64,000 nucleotides of DNA, from contig CABQEV010000007.1 in the NCBI GenBank assembly GCA_902463265.1, forward strand, positions 70,635 to 134,634, written 5' to 3'. Shown here one piece after another: positions 40,362-48,496 of this stretch. Each line of letters starts with the position of its first letter. Position 1 is the stretch's first letter. The notes under the pieces are model-generated. The model was not told the DNA's origin, ran no database searches, and saw only the letters and a list, made by a program, of their open reading frames with translations. A program made the translations under genes and the position numbers. The stretch is from UMGS1889 sp900556055. Lineage in GTDB: Bacteria; Bacillota; Clostridia; Oscillospirales; Ruminococcaceae.

Positions 40362-41738
40362 TCACTGATAAGGATATCTGAATTTTTCGACGATATAACT
40401 TCCGCTGTCCGTTTGGCGGATCACAAAATCGCCGCCGTCTGCGTAGCCTGTGAAAGTGCCGTAATCATCACGCGTTTCCTGACGGGAATGGAATGTGACA
40501 GTCTTTCCGTCCTCGGAGATATCTTCGCCCGTGAATGTCAGCTTTCCGAGGTTTGGGTAGCATCCGCCGTCGCCCATGATGCCGTAAAGCTTTCCGTCGA
40601 TGTCCTTGTACCGCATTGGTGCGGCTGCCAGCATATCATCGGCAAGCTTTTCGTCAAATATCGAGTGCATATAGCTTTTCAGTCCGTCAAGGTCGCTGAA
40701 TCTCGGATCATCTATCGCAAAATACATATAAGGCACAGTGTTTCCGTCAGTGTCTGTGATATCCTCTTCAATGTAATGCTCATAGTCCGTAACGGGGAGC
40801 GTGGTCTGATACATATAATATGCAATGTCCATCGCCTTATAATAATAGTAATAGCCGAAATAAAGGATATTGTCACGCACCGGAGGCTCAGTGTTTCTCG
40901 TAAGCGTATTCGCTGCGGGATCATATTCATATGTGTAAATGTTTATCACAGCACCGTCCGCCGTAACATTTGCCGAAGGAACTTCCATAAGCTTTGCAGG
41001 CTCGGTGTGGAGGATATTCGACGGAGTGTATTCAAGAGATGAAGGATCGCCCGAAGCGTTGTCTGTTATTGCGATCTCTGCAAGCTTTCCGTCTGATACT
41101 GCACAGTATTTGCTGACGCTGAACGGCTTGCTTTCGTCATATTCAAGCTGCCGGAAGTCAAATTTTATAAGCTGTGGCAGGGGAGTTGAATCAATATCGT
41201 TCGTTATGATTTCGCAGACCGATGATGCACTTTCCTGAGAGAACGGCATTGAGGCATAATAGCCATCGGGAGCTGTTACCTCAAGCGTCTGCGATGAAAA
41301 GTTTTTGTCCTCGCAGGTTATGACGTAGGATCTTTCTATATCGCCGTAGATATTTTCATCGGAAACTTTTTCGCCTGACTTGACAGTCACAAGGTAGTTA
41401 TCCGCCGAATCGGAATATGTAAATGTGTATGACGAAAAGGGTTCAATGTCATCGGTTCCGTCAACGGCTGTGCTGTTTGAATAAAGCGTTGCGTTCTTTT
41501 CGGCTGATGCCTCTGTATCGGGGGATGCGGCGGCAAGCATAGGCACTGCATCATCAGTGGTTGTCTGAACGCCTGCTGATTTCTGCATGGGCGTTTCGGA
41601 AGCCGAAGAGCTTTCCGTCTGATCCGGATATGTTTCGGCTGCGGCAGAACCCGAACTTGTTCCGCATGAAGCCAGCATTGAAAACGAAAGCACAGCGGCG
41701 AGCATAAATGTAACATTAGTCAAATTACGGATCTTCAT
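40362..41738 (-). CDS. Lipoprotein, unknown function (IseA-like region possible)
   Basis: A 458-aa lipoprotein: N-terminal hydrophobic stretch ending in lipobox LASC, then a Ser/Thr/Ala-rich linker of about 70 residues. Two globular parts follow. The last 170 residues (GYYYYYKAMDIAYYMYQT, DLDGLKSYMHSIFDEKLADD, then beta strands) remind me of IseA/DL-endopeptidase inhibitor-like modules of Gram-positive lipoproteins, but I am not certain. It should sit on the outer face of the membrane. It has its own promoter and a GAAAGGAGG ribosome site. Confidence 0.72.
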   Translation of the reverse strand: MKIRNLTNVTFMLAAVLSFSMLASCGTSSGSAAAETYPDQTESSSASETPMQKSAGVQTTTDDAVPMLAAASPDTEASAEKNATLYSNSTAVDGTDDIEPFSSYTFTYSDSADNYLVTVKSGEKVSDENIYGDIERSYVITCEDKNFSSQTLEVTAPDGYYASMPFSQESASSVCEIITNDIDSTPLPQLIKFDFRQLEYDESKPFSVSKYCAVSDGKLAEIAITDNASGDPSSLEYTPSNILHTEPAKLMEVPSANVTADGAVINIYTYEYDPAANTLTRNTEPPVRDNILYFGYYYYYKAMDIAYYMYQTTLPVTDYEHYIEEDITDTDGNTVPYMYFAIDDPRFSDLDGLKSYMHSIFDEKLADDMLAAAPMRYKDIDGKLYGIMGDGGCYPNLGKLTFTGEDISEDGKTVTFHSRQETRDDYGTFTGYADGGDFVIRQTDSGSYIVEKFRYPYQ

Positions 41739-41773
41739 TCGGTGAACTGCCTCCTTTCTTATTTTGCATCTAC

Positions 41774-41802
41774 ATTATACCATTTTCGTGCAGATTTTGC
41801 AA
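41774..41802 (-). promoter_or_regulatory. Promoter of the lipoprotein gene
   Basis: Minus strand TTGCAA (41797-41802), 17-bp spacer, TATAAT (41774-41779). The remaining gap up to 42025 shows nothing recognisable. Confidence 0.78.
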
Positions 41803-42025
41803 TTACATTTTGATTACAATACAGCGACGGTTTGAAACGGCATATCGGCATGATTTACTTTATAATAGTATAATGTACATATTTAAGCGTGATTTTATGC
41901 CCCGAAAGGCTGATTATATTACAAATCGATTACAAACATGGTCCAAAAGCGGCTTATTGTGCAATATGCATAAAATTGCGTGTAAATGTTGATATAAATT
42001 CTCTGAATAAAATTTCTCAAACCCC

Positions 42026-42054
42026 TTGAAATAGGCGTATTTGTATGTTATAAT
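42026..42054 (+). promoter_or_regulatory. Promoter of the S10-spc-alpha ribosomal operon
   Basis: TTGAAA (42026-42031), 17-bp spacer, TATAAT (42049-42054). It is the only strong promoter seen before rpsJ, giving a leader of about 310 nt. Confidence 0.85.
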
Positions 42055-42060
42055 ACTTCT

Positions 42061-42353
42061 TGCGTGACTGCGATAGATATGCGAGGAAACGGAAGGTTGC
42101 TGACGGTTTGTCAGGTAATTTCCGCGGAGTATGTCCGATTTTAAACCGGGCGGCTGTAATAACGAACACGGTATGTGGTGTAAACTGCGGTATAGTTCCG
42201 TTAGGAATATGCTGTAAGTACGCTTGTGCTTTGTACGTCAGACCGAACCCCGGAAGATAATGCTTCTTCTTGGGTTTTCTTATTATAAAAATGACGATAC
42301 ACACGGTAACGTGTAACGAATTCAGAACTCGTCCCCATACAGTGAAGCTTAAT
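42061..42353 (+). promoter_or_regulatory. Structured 5' leader of the ribosomal operon with attenuator-like hairpin
   Basis: About 300 nt without a gene. Visible structures: a hairpin around CTGAC-GGTTT-GTCAG (near 42100), a terminator-like hairpin AACCC/GGGTT with inner GAAGA/TCTTC (42246-42276) followed by TTCTT, and a hairpin ACACG-GTAA-CGTGT with a GNRA-type loop (42301-42314). Autogenous control by a ribosomal protein such as L4 would be expected, but this leader class is not one I can name. Confidence 0.5.
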
Positions 42354-42368
42354 AAGGAGGCGATTTGA

Positions 42369-42683
42369 GTGGCAGTCAATGAAAAGCTCAGAATCAAAAT
42401 TAAAGGTTACGACCACGCAGTGGTTGATGCTGCATCCGCAAAGATCGTAGAGGCAGCTAAGCGTTCCGGCGCCAGAGTTTCGGGTCCTATTCCTCTGCCT
42501 ACCGACAAGGAGATCGTTACGATCCTCAGAGCGGTACACAAGTATAAGGACAGCCGTGAGCAGTTTGAGATGAGAACACATAAGAGACTTATCGATGTTA
42601 TCAGACCTACTGCTAAGACAACTGAAGCACTGCAGGGTCTTGAACTTCCTGCGGGTGTTGACATCGTGATGGAAATCAAGTAA
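42369..42683 (+). CDS. rpsJ: 30S ribosomal protein S10
   Basis: A 104-aa S10, which sits in the 30S head and also acts with NusB/NusG in antitermination. It shows KLRIKIKGYDHAVVDAASAK, SGPIPLPTDKE and THKRLIDVIRPT. The start is GTG with AAGGAGG upstream. It opens the ribosomal cluster, as in most bacteria, after a long structured leader. Confidence 0.98.
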   Translation: MAVNEKLRIKIKGYDHAVVDAASAKIVEAAKRSGARVSGPIPLPTDKEIVTILRAVHKYKDSREQFEMRTHKRLIDVIRPTAKTTEALQGLELPAGVDIVMEIK

Positions 42684-42751
42684 GATTTCCGAAAGATGTT
42701 TACCGTAGGTCAAGTCGGGAGACCGACCAATAACCAAAGGAGGAAAAAATA

Positions 42752-43387
42752 ATGACAAAGGCAATCATCGGCAAGAAAATCGGTATGACACAGATTTTCG
42801 ATGAGGCGGGCAAGGTTATCCCCGTTACCGTCGTTGAAGCAGGTCCTTGCGTTGTTGTTCAGAAGAAAACTTCTGAGAACGATGGTTACGACGCTGTTCA
42901 GCTCGGATTCGGCGACCTCCGCGAAAAGCTTGCAAACAAGCCTGTTAAGGGTCACTTTGCAAAGGCTGACGTAGCTGTTAAGAGAACTCTGAAGGAATTC
43001 AGACTCGACAACACAGCTGAAAAGAACGTTGGCGATATCCTGAAGGCAGATACATTTGAGGTTGGCGACATCGTTGATGTATGCGGTACTTCAAAGGGTA
43101 AGGGCTTCCAGGGTACGATCAAGAGAAACAACAACTCCAGACTGAAGGAAACTCACGGTACAGGTCCTGTTCACAGACATGCAGGTTCCATGGGCGCTTG
43201 TTCTTCCCCTTCCAGAATCTATAAGGGCAAGGCACTTCCTGGTCACATGGGTGCTGAGAGAGTTACCGTTCAGAATCTTGAGATCGTCAAGATCGACGTT
43301 GAAAACAATCTTATCGCAATCAAGGGTGCTGTTCCCGGTCCTAAGAACGGAATAGTTACAATTGTTGACTGCGTTAAGAAGGCTTAG
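42752..43387 (+). CDS. rplC: 50S ribosomal protein L3
   Basis: A 211-aa L3, an early-assembly protein near the peptidyl transferase centre. It begins KAIIGKKIGMTQIFDEAGKV and has the conserved loop HGTGPVHRHAGSMGACSSPS next to the methylated-Gln region and LPGHMGAERVT. GGAGG precedes the ATG. It is second in the cluster, as usual. Confidence 0.98.
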   Translation: MTKAIIGKKIGMTQIFDEAGKVIPVTVVEAGPCVVVQKKTSENDGYDAVQLGFGDLREKLANKPVKGHFAKADVAVKRTLKEFRLDNTAEKNVGDILKADTFEVGDIVDVCGTSKGKGFQGTIKRNNNSRLKETHGTGPVHRHAGSMGACSSPSRIYKGKALPGHMGAERVTVQNLEIVKIDVENNLIAIKGAVPGPKNGIVTIVDCVKKA

Positions 43388-43404
43388 TGGAAGGAGGAAG
43401 CATA

Positions 43405-44031
43405 ATGCCTAAGATTTCAGTATTAAATATGCAGGGCTCGCAGGTTTCCGAAACTGAGCTTTCTGATGCGGTGTTCGGCATTGAGCCTAACGCAACCGCA
43501 ATGCACACTATGGTAGTTAATTATCTGGCTAACCAGCGCCAGGGTACTCAGTCCACTCTCACCAGAACAGAGGTAAGAGGCGGCGGCAGAAAGCCTTGGA
43601 GACAGAAGGGTACAGGTCATGCTCGTCAGGGCTCTATCAGAGCTCCTCAGTGGACACACGGCGGCGTTGCACTTGGTCCTAAGCCCAGAACCTACCGTTT
43701 CACTGTAAACCGCAAGCTCAAGAGACTTGCTATGAAGTCCGCTCTCTCATCCAAGGTTCTCGATAACAACATGATCGTTATCGACTCCATCAAGACTGAG
43801 GAGTTCAAGACTAAGACTATGGTTGCTATGCTCAAGGCAATCGGCGCAGAGGGTTCAAAGGCTCTTATCGTTATGCCTGAGGCTGATGCAAAGGTTATCA
43901 AGAGCGCAGCTAACATCCCCGGAGTTAAGACTGCTCTTGTAAACACAATCAATGTTTATGACATTCTGAACTACGATAAGTTCATCGTTAGTCAGGATGC
44001 TGTTGCTAAGATCGAGGAGGTGTACGCATAA
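43405..44031 (+). CDS. rplD: 50S ribosomal protein L4
   Basis: A 208-aa L4, lining the exit tunnel. The tunnel loop is visible as TRTEVRGGGRKPWRQKGTGH and ARQGSIRAPQWTHGGVALGP. In E. coli, L4 represses the S10 operon. The structured leader here could be its target, but that is inference. ATG 43405 follows AAGGAGG. An earlier in-frame start at 43387 precedes that site. The stop overlaps the rplW start by 1 nt. Confidence 0.98.
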   Translation: MPKISVLNMQGSQVSETELSDAVFGIEPNATAMHTMVVNYLANQRQGTQSTLTRTEVRGGGRKPWRQKGTGHARQGSIRAPQWTHGGVALGPKPRTYRFTVNRKLKRLAMKSALSSKVLDNNMIVIDSIKTEEFKTKTMVAMLKAIGAEGSKALIVMPEADAKVIKSAANIPGVKTALVNTINVYDILNYDKFIVSQDAVAKIEEVYA

Positions 44032-44324
44032 TGAAGGCTGCACAGGATATCATCTTAAAGCCCATCATTACCGAAGCAAGTATGTCCGGTATTCAGGATA
44101 TGAAGTACACTTTCAAGGTAGCTAAGGACGCTAACAAGATCGAGATCGCTAAGGCTGTTGAAGAACTTTTCGGCGTTAAGGTTGCTAAGGTGAACACAAT
44201 GAACTGCCGCGGCAGACAGAAGAGAATGGGCATGAGCGTTGGCGTTACACCCGCATGGAAGAAAGCTATCGTTACCCTTGCTGAAGGTTCCAAGACCATC
44301 GAATTCTTCGACGGTATGATGTAA
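44031..44324 (+). CDS. rplW: 50S ribosomal protein L23
   Basis: A 97-aa L23, at the tunnel exit, docking site for trigger factor and SRP. It shows ILKPIITEASMSG, YTFKVAKDANKIEIAKAVEE and VNTMNCRGRQKRMG. The start overlaps the L4 stop by 1 nt (TAATG). It is followed by an 89-nt spacer with two hairpins. Confidence 0.98.
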   Translation: MKAAQDIILKPIITEASMSGIQDMKYTFKVAKDANKIEIAKAVEELFGVKVAKVNTMNCRGRQKRMGMSVGVTPAWKKAIVTLAEGSKTIEFFDGMM

Positions 44325-44413
44325 TCCCAAGGGGCAGGAACATCAGGTTCCTGCGGAATGTATGGAAAATGAAAAGTTTTCCGCAAAACCACCAAAGGAG
44401 TTGAATAAGCACA
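44325..44413 (+). other. Hairpin-bearing spacer between rplW and rplB
   Basis: Two stems are visible: a perfect GCAGGAAC-ATCAG-GTTCCTGC (44334-44341 with 44347-44354) and GGAAAA/TTTTCC (44364-44369 with 44377-44382). Neither has a T-run, so processing or translational control is more likely than termination. Confidence 0.55.
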
Positions 44414-45247
44414 ATGGCTATAAAGACTTATAAGCCTACTACACCGTCGAGACGTTCGATGACAGTTACCGATTACAGCGGTCTGTCCAAGGTAGCTCCC
44501 GAAAAGAGCCTGCTCGCTCCTCTTAAGAAGAATGCAGGCAGAAACAGCTACGGAAGAATCACAGTTCGTCACAGAGGCGGCGGAGTAAGAAGAAAATACA
44601 GAATCATCGATTTCAAGAGAAACAAGCTCGATATGAACGCTACTGTTCTTACTCTTGAATACGATCCTAACCGTTCCGCACACATTGCACTCGTTCAGTA
44701 TGAGGATGGCGAGAAGAGATACATCATCGCTCCTCACGGACTCAAGGTAGGCGATACGATCAGAGCAGGCGCTGACGCTGATATCATCCCCGGAAATGCA
44801 CTTGCACTGGCTAATATCCCTGTTGGTACTTTCATCCACAACCTTGAGCTTTACCCCGGCAAGGGCGCACAGCTCGTTCGTGCTGCCGGCAACATGGCAC
44901 AGCTCATGGGTAAGGAAGATGATTATGCGCTGGTAAGACTTCCTTCCGGCGAAATGAGAAAGATTTCCGTAAACTGCATGGCTACAATCGGTCAGGTCGG
45001 CAATATCGACCACGAGAACGTTAGCCTCGGTAAGGCCGGACGTACACGTCACCTGGGTATCAGACCTACAGTTCGTGGTTCTGTCATGAACCCCTGCGAT
45101 CACCCCCACGGCGGTGGTGAAGGTAAGTCACCTGTCGGACGTCCCGGACCTGTTACACCTTGGGGCAAGCCTGCTCTGGGTTATAAGACAAGAGCTAACC
45201 ACAACCGTTCCGATAAGTTCATCGTAAAGCGCAGAAACGGTAAATAA
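44414..45247 (+). CDS. rplB: 50S ribosomal protein L2
   Basis: A 277-aa L2, needed for subunit joining and peptidyl transferase activity. It starts AIKTYKPTTPSRRSMTV. The C-terminal conserved segment reads GSVMNPCDHPHGGGEGKSPV with the essential histidine and PVTPWGKPALGYKTR. AAAGGAG precedes the ATG. Confidence 0.98.
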   Translation: MAIKTYKPTTPSRRSMTVTDYSGLSKVAPEKSLLAPLKKNAGRNSYGRITVRHRGGGVRRKYRIIDFKRNKLDMNATVLTLEYDPNRSAHIALVQYEDGEKRYIIAPHGLKVGDTIRAGADADIIPGNALALANIPVGTFIHNLELYPGKGAQLVRAAGNMAQLMGKEDDYALVRLPSGEMRKISVNCMATIGQVGNIDHENVSLGKAGRTRHLGIRPTVRGSVMNPCDHPHGGGEGKSPVGRPGPVTPWGKPALGYKTRANHNRSDKFIVKRRNGK

Positions 45248-45332
45248 TTTCATTCGATTATAGAATCTCTGAGAAGAAAAGGCTGAAAGCTTCAAGCTTT
45301 CCCTTGACTTCCCATAGGGGAGGAGGAAAACC
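45248..45332 (+). other. Spacer between rplB and rpsS with a hairpin
   Basis: A perfect stem GAAAGC-TTCAA-GCTTTC (45285-45301) lies in the 85-nt gap. No gene and no terminator T-run. Confidence 0.45.
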
Positions 45333-45614
45333 ATGAGCAGAAGCATCAAGAAAGGACCATTTATCCAGGAGGCCCTTTTAAAGAGAGTTGTTGCAATGAA
45401 CGAAGCCGGCGAAAAGAAGGTTCTCAAGACCTGGAGCCGTTCTTCTACAATATTCCCTGATTTCGTTGGCCACACCTTCGCTGTTCACGACGGACGCAAG
45501 CACGTTCCCGTTTATGTAACTGAGGATATGGTTGGTCATAAGCTCGGCGAATTCGCACCCACAAGAACTTACAAGGGTCACGCGGGTTCCAAGACATCCA
45601 ATAACGGTAAGTAA
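45333..45614 (+). CDS. rpsS: 30S ribosomal protein S19
   Basis: A 93-aa S19 of the 30S head, contacting S13. It shows SRSIKKGPFIQEALLKRV, WSRSSTIFPDFVGHTFAVHD and GHKLGEFAPTRTYKGHAG. GGAGGA precedes the ATG. Usual length and position after L2. Confidence 0.98.
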   Translation: MSRSIKKGPFIQEALLKRVVAMNEAGEKKVLKTWSRSSTIFPDFVGHTFAVHDGRKHVPVYVTEDMVGHKLGEFAPTRTYKGHAGSKTSNNGK

Positions 45615-45633
45615 AGGCAAAGGAGGAGTTTAA

Positions 45634-45969
45634 ATGGAAGCGAGAGCTCATCTTAAAAATGCTCGCATCGCGCCCAGAAAGGTTCAGATCGTTCTCGACC
45701 TTATCAGAGGCAAGGATACTGAAACAGCTATGGCGATTTTAAAGCATACACCCAAATCTGCCTGTGAATACCTGGAGAAGCTTCTGAAATCCGCTGTCGC
45801 AAATGCAGAGAATAACTTCAATATGGATAAGGATAATCTTTATGTATCCGAGTGCTACGTTTGCCCCGGACCTATCATGAAGAGAATTATGCCCAGAGCA
45901 CAGGGCAGAGCATTCCGTATCCTTAAGAGAACTTCCCACGTTACAATCGTGGTTAAGGAAAAGGAATAA
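45634..45969 (+). CDS. rplV: 50S ribosomal protein L22
   Basis: A 111-aa L22, whose beta hairpin reaches the exit tunnel. It shows ARAHLKNARIAPRKVQIVLD, the LIRGK motif and, in the loop, PGPIMKRIMPRAQGRAFRIL. GGAGG precedes the ATG. Confidence 0.98.
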   Translation: MEARAHLKNARIAPRKVQIVLDLIRGKDTETAMAILKHTPKSACEYLEKLLKSAVANAENNFNMDKDNLYVSECYVCPGPIMKRIMPRAQGRAFRILKRTSHVTIVVKEKE

Positions 45970-45993
45970 TATAGCTGAAAGAGGAGGTAAACT

Positions 45994-46698
45994 ATGGGCC
46001 AGAAAGTAAATCCCCACGGTCTTCGTGTGGGAGTAATCAAGGATTGGGATTCCCGCTGGTTTGCAAACAAGGCAACTTTCGGCGATACTCTGGTTGAGGA
46101 TTACAACGTTCGTAATTATATAAAGAAGAGCCTGTACGCTGCAGGCGTTGCCAGAATTGAAATCGAAAGATTTGCAGATAAGGTAAGAATTCATGTCAGC
46201 TGCGCTAAGCCCGGTATCGTGATCGGCAAGGGCGGCGAGAACATCGAAAAGCTCAGACTCGGCGTTGAGAAAATGATGGGCAAGTCCGTTGCTATCAACA
46301 TCGTTGAGGTTAAGCAGCCTGATATTTGCTCACAGCTCGTTGCTGAAAGCATTGCTACTCAGCTCGAGAACAGAGTTTCATTCAGACGTGCTATGAAGCA
46401 GGCTATCGGCAGAGCTATGAGACTTGGTGCAAGAGGTATCAAGATCAGAGTCGGCGGACGTCTCGGCGGCGCTGAGATCGCCAGAGCTGAAAGCTATCAC
46501 GAGGGTACAATTCCCCTGCAGACTATCAGAGCTGATATCGACTACGGTTTCGCAGAGGCTCACACAACCTATGGCCGTCTCGGCGTTAAGGTTTGGATCT
46601 ACAAGGGCGAGGTTCTGAAGGGCGAGGCTGCTCCTAAGACCACTGAAACAAGAGAAAGACGCCCCAGAAGAAACCAGCGCGAAGGAGGTAACAAGTAA
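45994..46698 (+). CDS. rpsC: 30S ribosomal protein S3
   Basis: A 234-aa S3 at the mRNA entry site. It starts GQKVNPHGLRVGVIKDWDSRW and has a KH domain with IVIGKGGENIEKLRLGVEKM. The C-terminal part carries RRAMKQAIGRAMRLGARGIK and GRLGGAEIARAE. A basic tail follows. The stop overlaps the L16 start by 1 nt. Confidence 0.98.
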   Translation: MGQKVNPHGLRVGVIKDWDSRWFANKATFGDTLVEDYNVRNYIKKSLYAAGVARIEIERFADKVRIHVSCAKPGIVIGKGGENIEKLRLGVEKMMGKSVAINIVEVKQPDICSQLVAESIATQLENRVSFRRAMKQAIGRAMRLGARGIKIRVGGRLGGAEIARAESYHEGTIPLQTIRADIDYGFAEAHTTYGRLGVKVWIYKGEVLKGEAAPKTTETRERRPRRNQREGGNK

Positions 46699-47120
46699 TG
46701 CTGCTGCCAAAGAGAGTCAAGTACAGAAGAGTCCAGAGAGGCAGAATGACCGGTAAGGCTTACAGAGGAAACAAGGTTTCCAACGGTGAGTTTGGCCTTC
46801 AGGCATTAGAGCCCGCTTGGATCACCTCTAATCAGATCGAAGCTGCCCGTATCGCTATGACGCGTTACATCAAGAGAGGCGGTCAGGTTTGGATCAAGAT
46901 ATTCCCTGACAAGCCTGTTACTTCAAAGCCTCTTGGAACTCGAATGGGTTCCGGTAAGGGTGCTCCCGAATACTGGGTTGCTGTTGTTAAGCCCGGCAGA
47001 GTTATGTTTGAAATCAGCGGCGTTCCTGAGGAAACCGCAAGAGAGGCACTCCGTCTTGCTATGCACAAGCTCCCCATCAAGTGCAAGTTCGTTACAAAAG
47101 AAGAAGGAGGCGAGCAGTAA
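46698..47120 (+). CDS. rplP: 50S ribosomal protein L16
   Basis: A 140-aa L16 near the A-site tRNA elbow. It shows LPKRVKYRRVQRGRMTGKA, RYIKRGGQVWIKIFPDKPVT and RMGSGKGAPEYWVAVVKPGR. GGAGG lies inside the end of rpsC. The stop overlaps the L29 start by 1 nt. Confidence 0.98.
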   Translation: MLLPKRVKYRRVQRGRMTGKAYRGNKVSNGEFGLQALEPAWITSNQIEAARIAMTRYIKRGGQVWIKIFPDKPVTSKPLGTRMGSGKGAPEYWVAVVKPGRVMFEISGVPEETAREALRLAMHKLPIKCKFVTKEEGGEQ

Positions 47121-47311
47121 TGAAAGCAGCAGAAGTTAGAGATATGACCGTCGCTGAGCTTGAGACTAAGCGTTCCGACCTCAAGAAAGAGCTTTTTGCT
47201 CTCCGTTTCCAGCTCGCTGTCAACCAGCTTGATAATCCTGCACGCCTGAAGGCTGTTAAGAAGGATTATGCTCGTGTGATGACTATTCTTCGTGAGAAGA
47301 CAAACGCGTAA
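47120..47311 (+). CDS. rpmC: 50S ribosomal protein L29
   Basis: A 63-aa L29 at the tunnel exit. It begins KAAEVRDMTVAELETKRSDL and has the conserved KKELFALRFQLAVNQLDNPA. I use ATG 47120, because GGAGG sits eight bases before it. It overlaps the L16 stop (TAATG). Confidence 0.97.
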   Translation: MKAAEVRDMTVAELETKRSDLKKELFALRFQLAVNQLDNPARLKAVKKDYARVMTILREKTNA

Positions 47312-47331
47312 TTGCGGAGGAGGGTTAAGCT

Positions 47332-47589
47332 GTGGCTGAAAGAAATCTTAGAAAAACAAGAGTCGGTACTGTTGTTTCCAACAAGATGGATAAGACTATC
47401 GTTGTTGCTATCATAGACAACGTTAAGCATCCGCTCTATAAGAAGATCATCAAGAGAACCGTTAAGCTCAAGGCTCACGATGAGAACAATGTTTGCAACA
47501 TCGGCGACCGTGTTGAGGTTATGGAAACTCGTCCTATCTCCAAGGATAAGAGATGGAGACTTACAAAGGTTATCGAACAGGCTAAGTAA
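47332..47589 (+). CDS. rpsQ: 30S ribosomal protein S17
   Basis: An 85-aa S17, a primary 16S rRNA binder with an OB fold. It shows RNLRKTRVGTVVSNKMDKTI, HPLYKKIIKRTVKLKAHDE and the C-terminal VMETRPISKDKRWRLTKVIE. The start is GTG with GGAGGAGGG upstream. A 179-nt spacer follows. Confidence 0.97.
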   Translation: MAERNLRKTRVGTVVSNKMDKTIVVAIIDNVKHPLYKKIIKRTVKLKAHDENNVCNIGDRVEVMETRPISKDKRWRLTKVIEQAK

Positions 47590-47768
47590 TTCACTGAATT
47601 CCTGCGCTTGCGTTTGATTACAATAAGACGTTCATGCAGAACCGCCGAAGGCTGAGGGCGCTTCCTATTATAAAGTGCGAACAGCACGGCGGCGTGTATG
47701 GAACGGAAATTTACCAAAGCAGAAACTTCATAAAATGATGTTTCGCTAACAGGAAGGAGTAACGCGCT
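47590..47768 (+). other. Structured spacer between rpsQ and rplN
   Basis: No gene. A long-range stem CCGCCG/CGGCGG (47642-47647 with 47687-47692) encloses GGCGCTT/AGTGC-type pairing. A second hairpin GAAAC...GTTTC with inner TCAT/ATGA (47722-47744) lies close to the rplN start. This spacer splits the S10 and spc parts and may hold a regulatory site or an mRNA processing site. Confidence 0.5.
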
Positions 47769-48137
47769 GTGATACAGATGCAGACTTATTTAAAGGTCGC
47801 TGATAATACCGGTGCTAAAGAACTCATGTGCATCAGAGTTCTCGGCGGTACACGCAGAAGATATGCAAATATCGGCGATGTAGTTGTTGCTTCAGTTAAG
47901 AAAGCAACACCAGGCGGCGTTGTTAAGAAGGGCGATGTTGTTAAGGCAGTTATCGTTCGTTCAGCAAAGGGCGTTCGCCGCGAGGACGGAACTTATATCC
48001 GTTTCGACGAAAATGCCGCAGTTATCATCAAGGAAGATAAGAACCCTAAGGGTACTCGTATCTTTGGACCAGTTGCAAGAGAGCTTCGTGATAAGGACTA
48101 TATGAAGATCCTGTCCCTCGCTCCTGAAGTACTTTGA
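47769..48137 (+). CDS. rplN: 50S ribosomal protein L14
   Basis: A 122-aa L14 at the subunit interface. It shows IQMQTYLKVADNTGAKELMC, RVLGGTRRRYANIGDVVVAS and the signature GVRREDGTYIRFDENAAVII. The start is GTG with AAGGAG upstream. Confidence 0.98.
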   Translation: MIQMQTYLKVADNTGAKELMCIRVLGGTRRRYANIGDVVVASVKKATPGGVVKKGDVVKAVIVRSAKGVRREDGTYIRFDENAAVIIKEDKNPKGTRIFGPVARELRDKDYMKILSLAPEVL

Positions 48138-48154
48138 TCGGAGGTGTCGTTAAG

Positions 48155-48478
48155 ATGAATAAAATGCACGTTAAAACAGGCGACACCGTTGTGATCCTGT
48201 CCGGTAAGGATAAGGGCAAGCAGGGTAAGGTCCTTGAAGTAAGCCCTAAGGAGAACAAGGTTATCGTTGAAGGTCTTAACATCGCAACAAAGCACGTTAA
48301 GCCCAGACAGATGGGTCAGTCCGGCGGCATCGTTTCCGCAGAGGCTCCTATGTATGCATCCAAGGTTATGGCTGTTTGCCCCAAGTGCGGCAAGCCTACA
48401 AGAGTCGGCCACAAGATCGAGGCTGACGGCACAAAATCCAGAGTCTGCAAGAACGCAGACTGCGGCAAAACTTTTTAA
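48155..48478 (+). CDS. rplX: 50S ribosomal protein L24
   Basis: A 107-aa L24, an assembly initiator with a KOW motif (VKTGDTVVILSGKDKGKQGK). It also has a C-terminal zinc-ribbon-like pair (VCPKCGKPTRVG; VCKNADCGKTF), common in Gram-positives. ATG 48155 has GGAGGTG upstream. An earlier in-frame start at 48134 overlaps the rplN stop region. Confidence 0.97.
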   Translation: MNKMHVKTGDTVVILSGKDKGKQGKVLEVSPKENKVIVEGLNIATKHVKPRQMGQSGGIVSAEAPMYASKVMAVCPKCGKPTRVGHKIEADGTKSRVCKNADCGKTF

Positions 48479-48496
48479 AGAAGGGAGTTTTACGAT

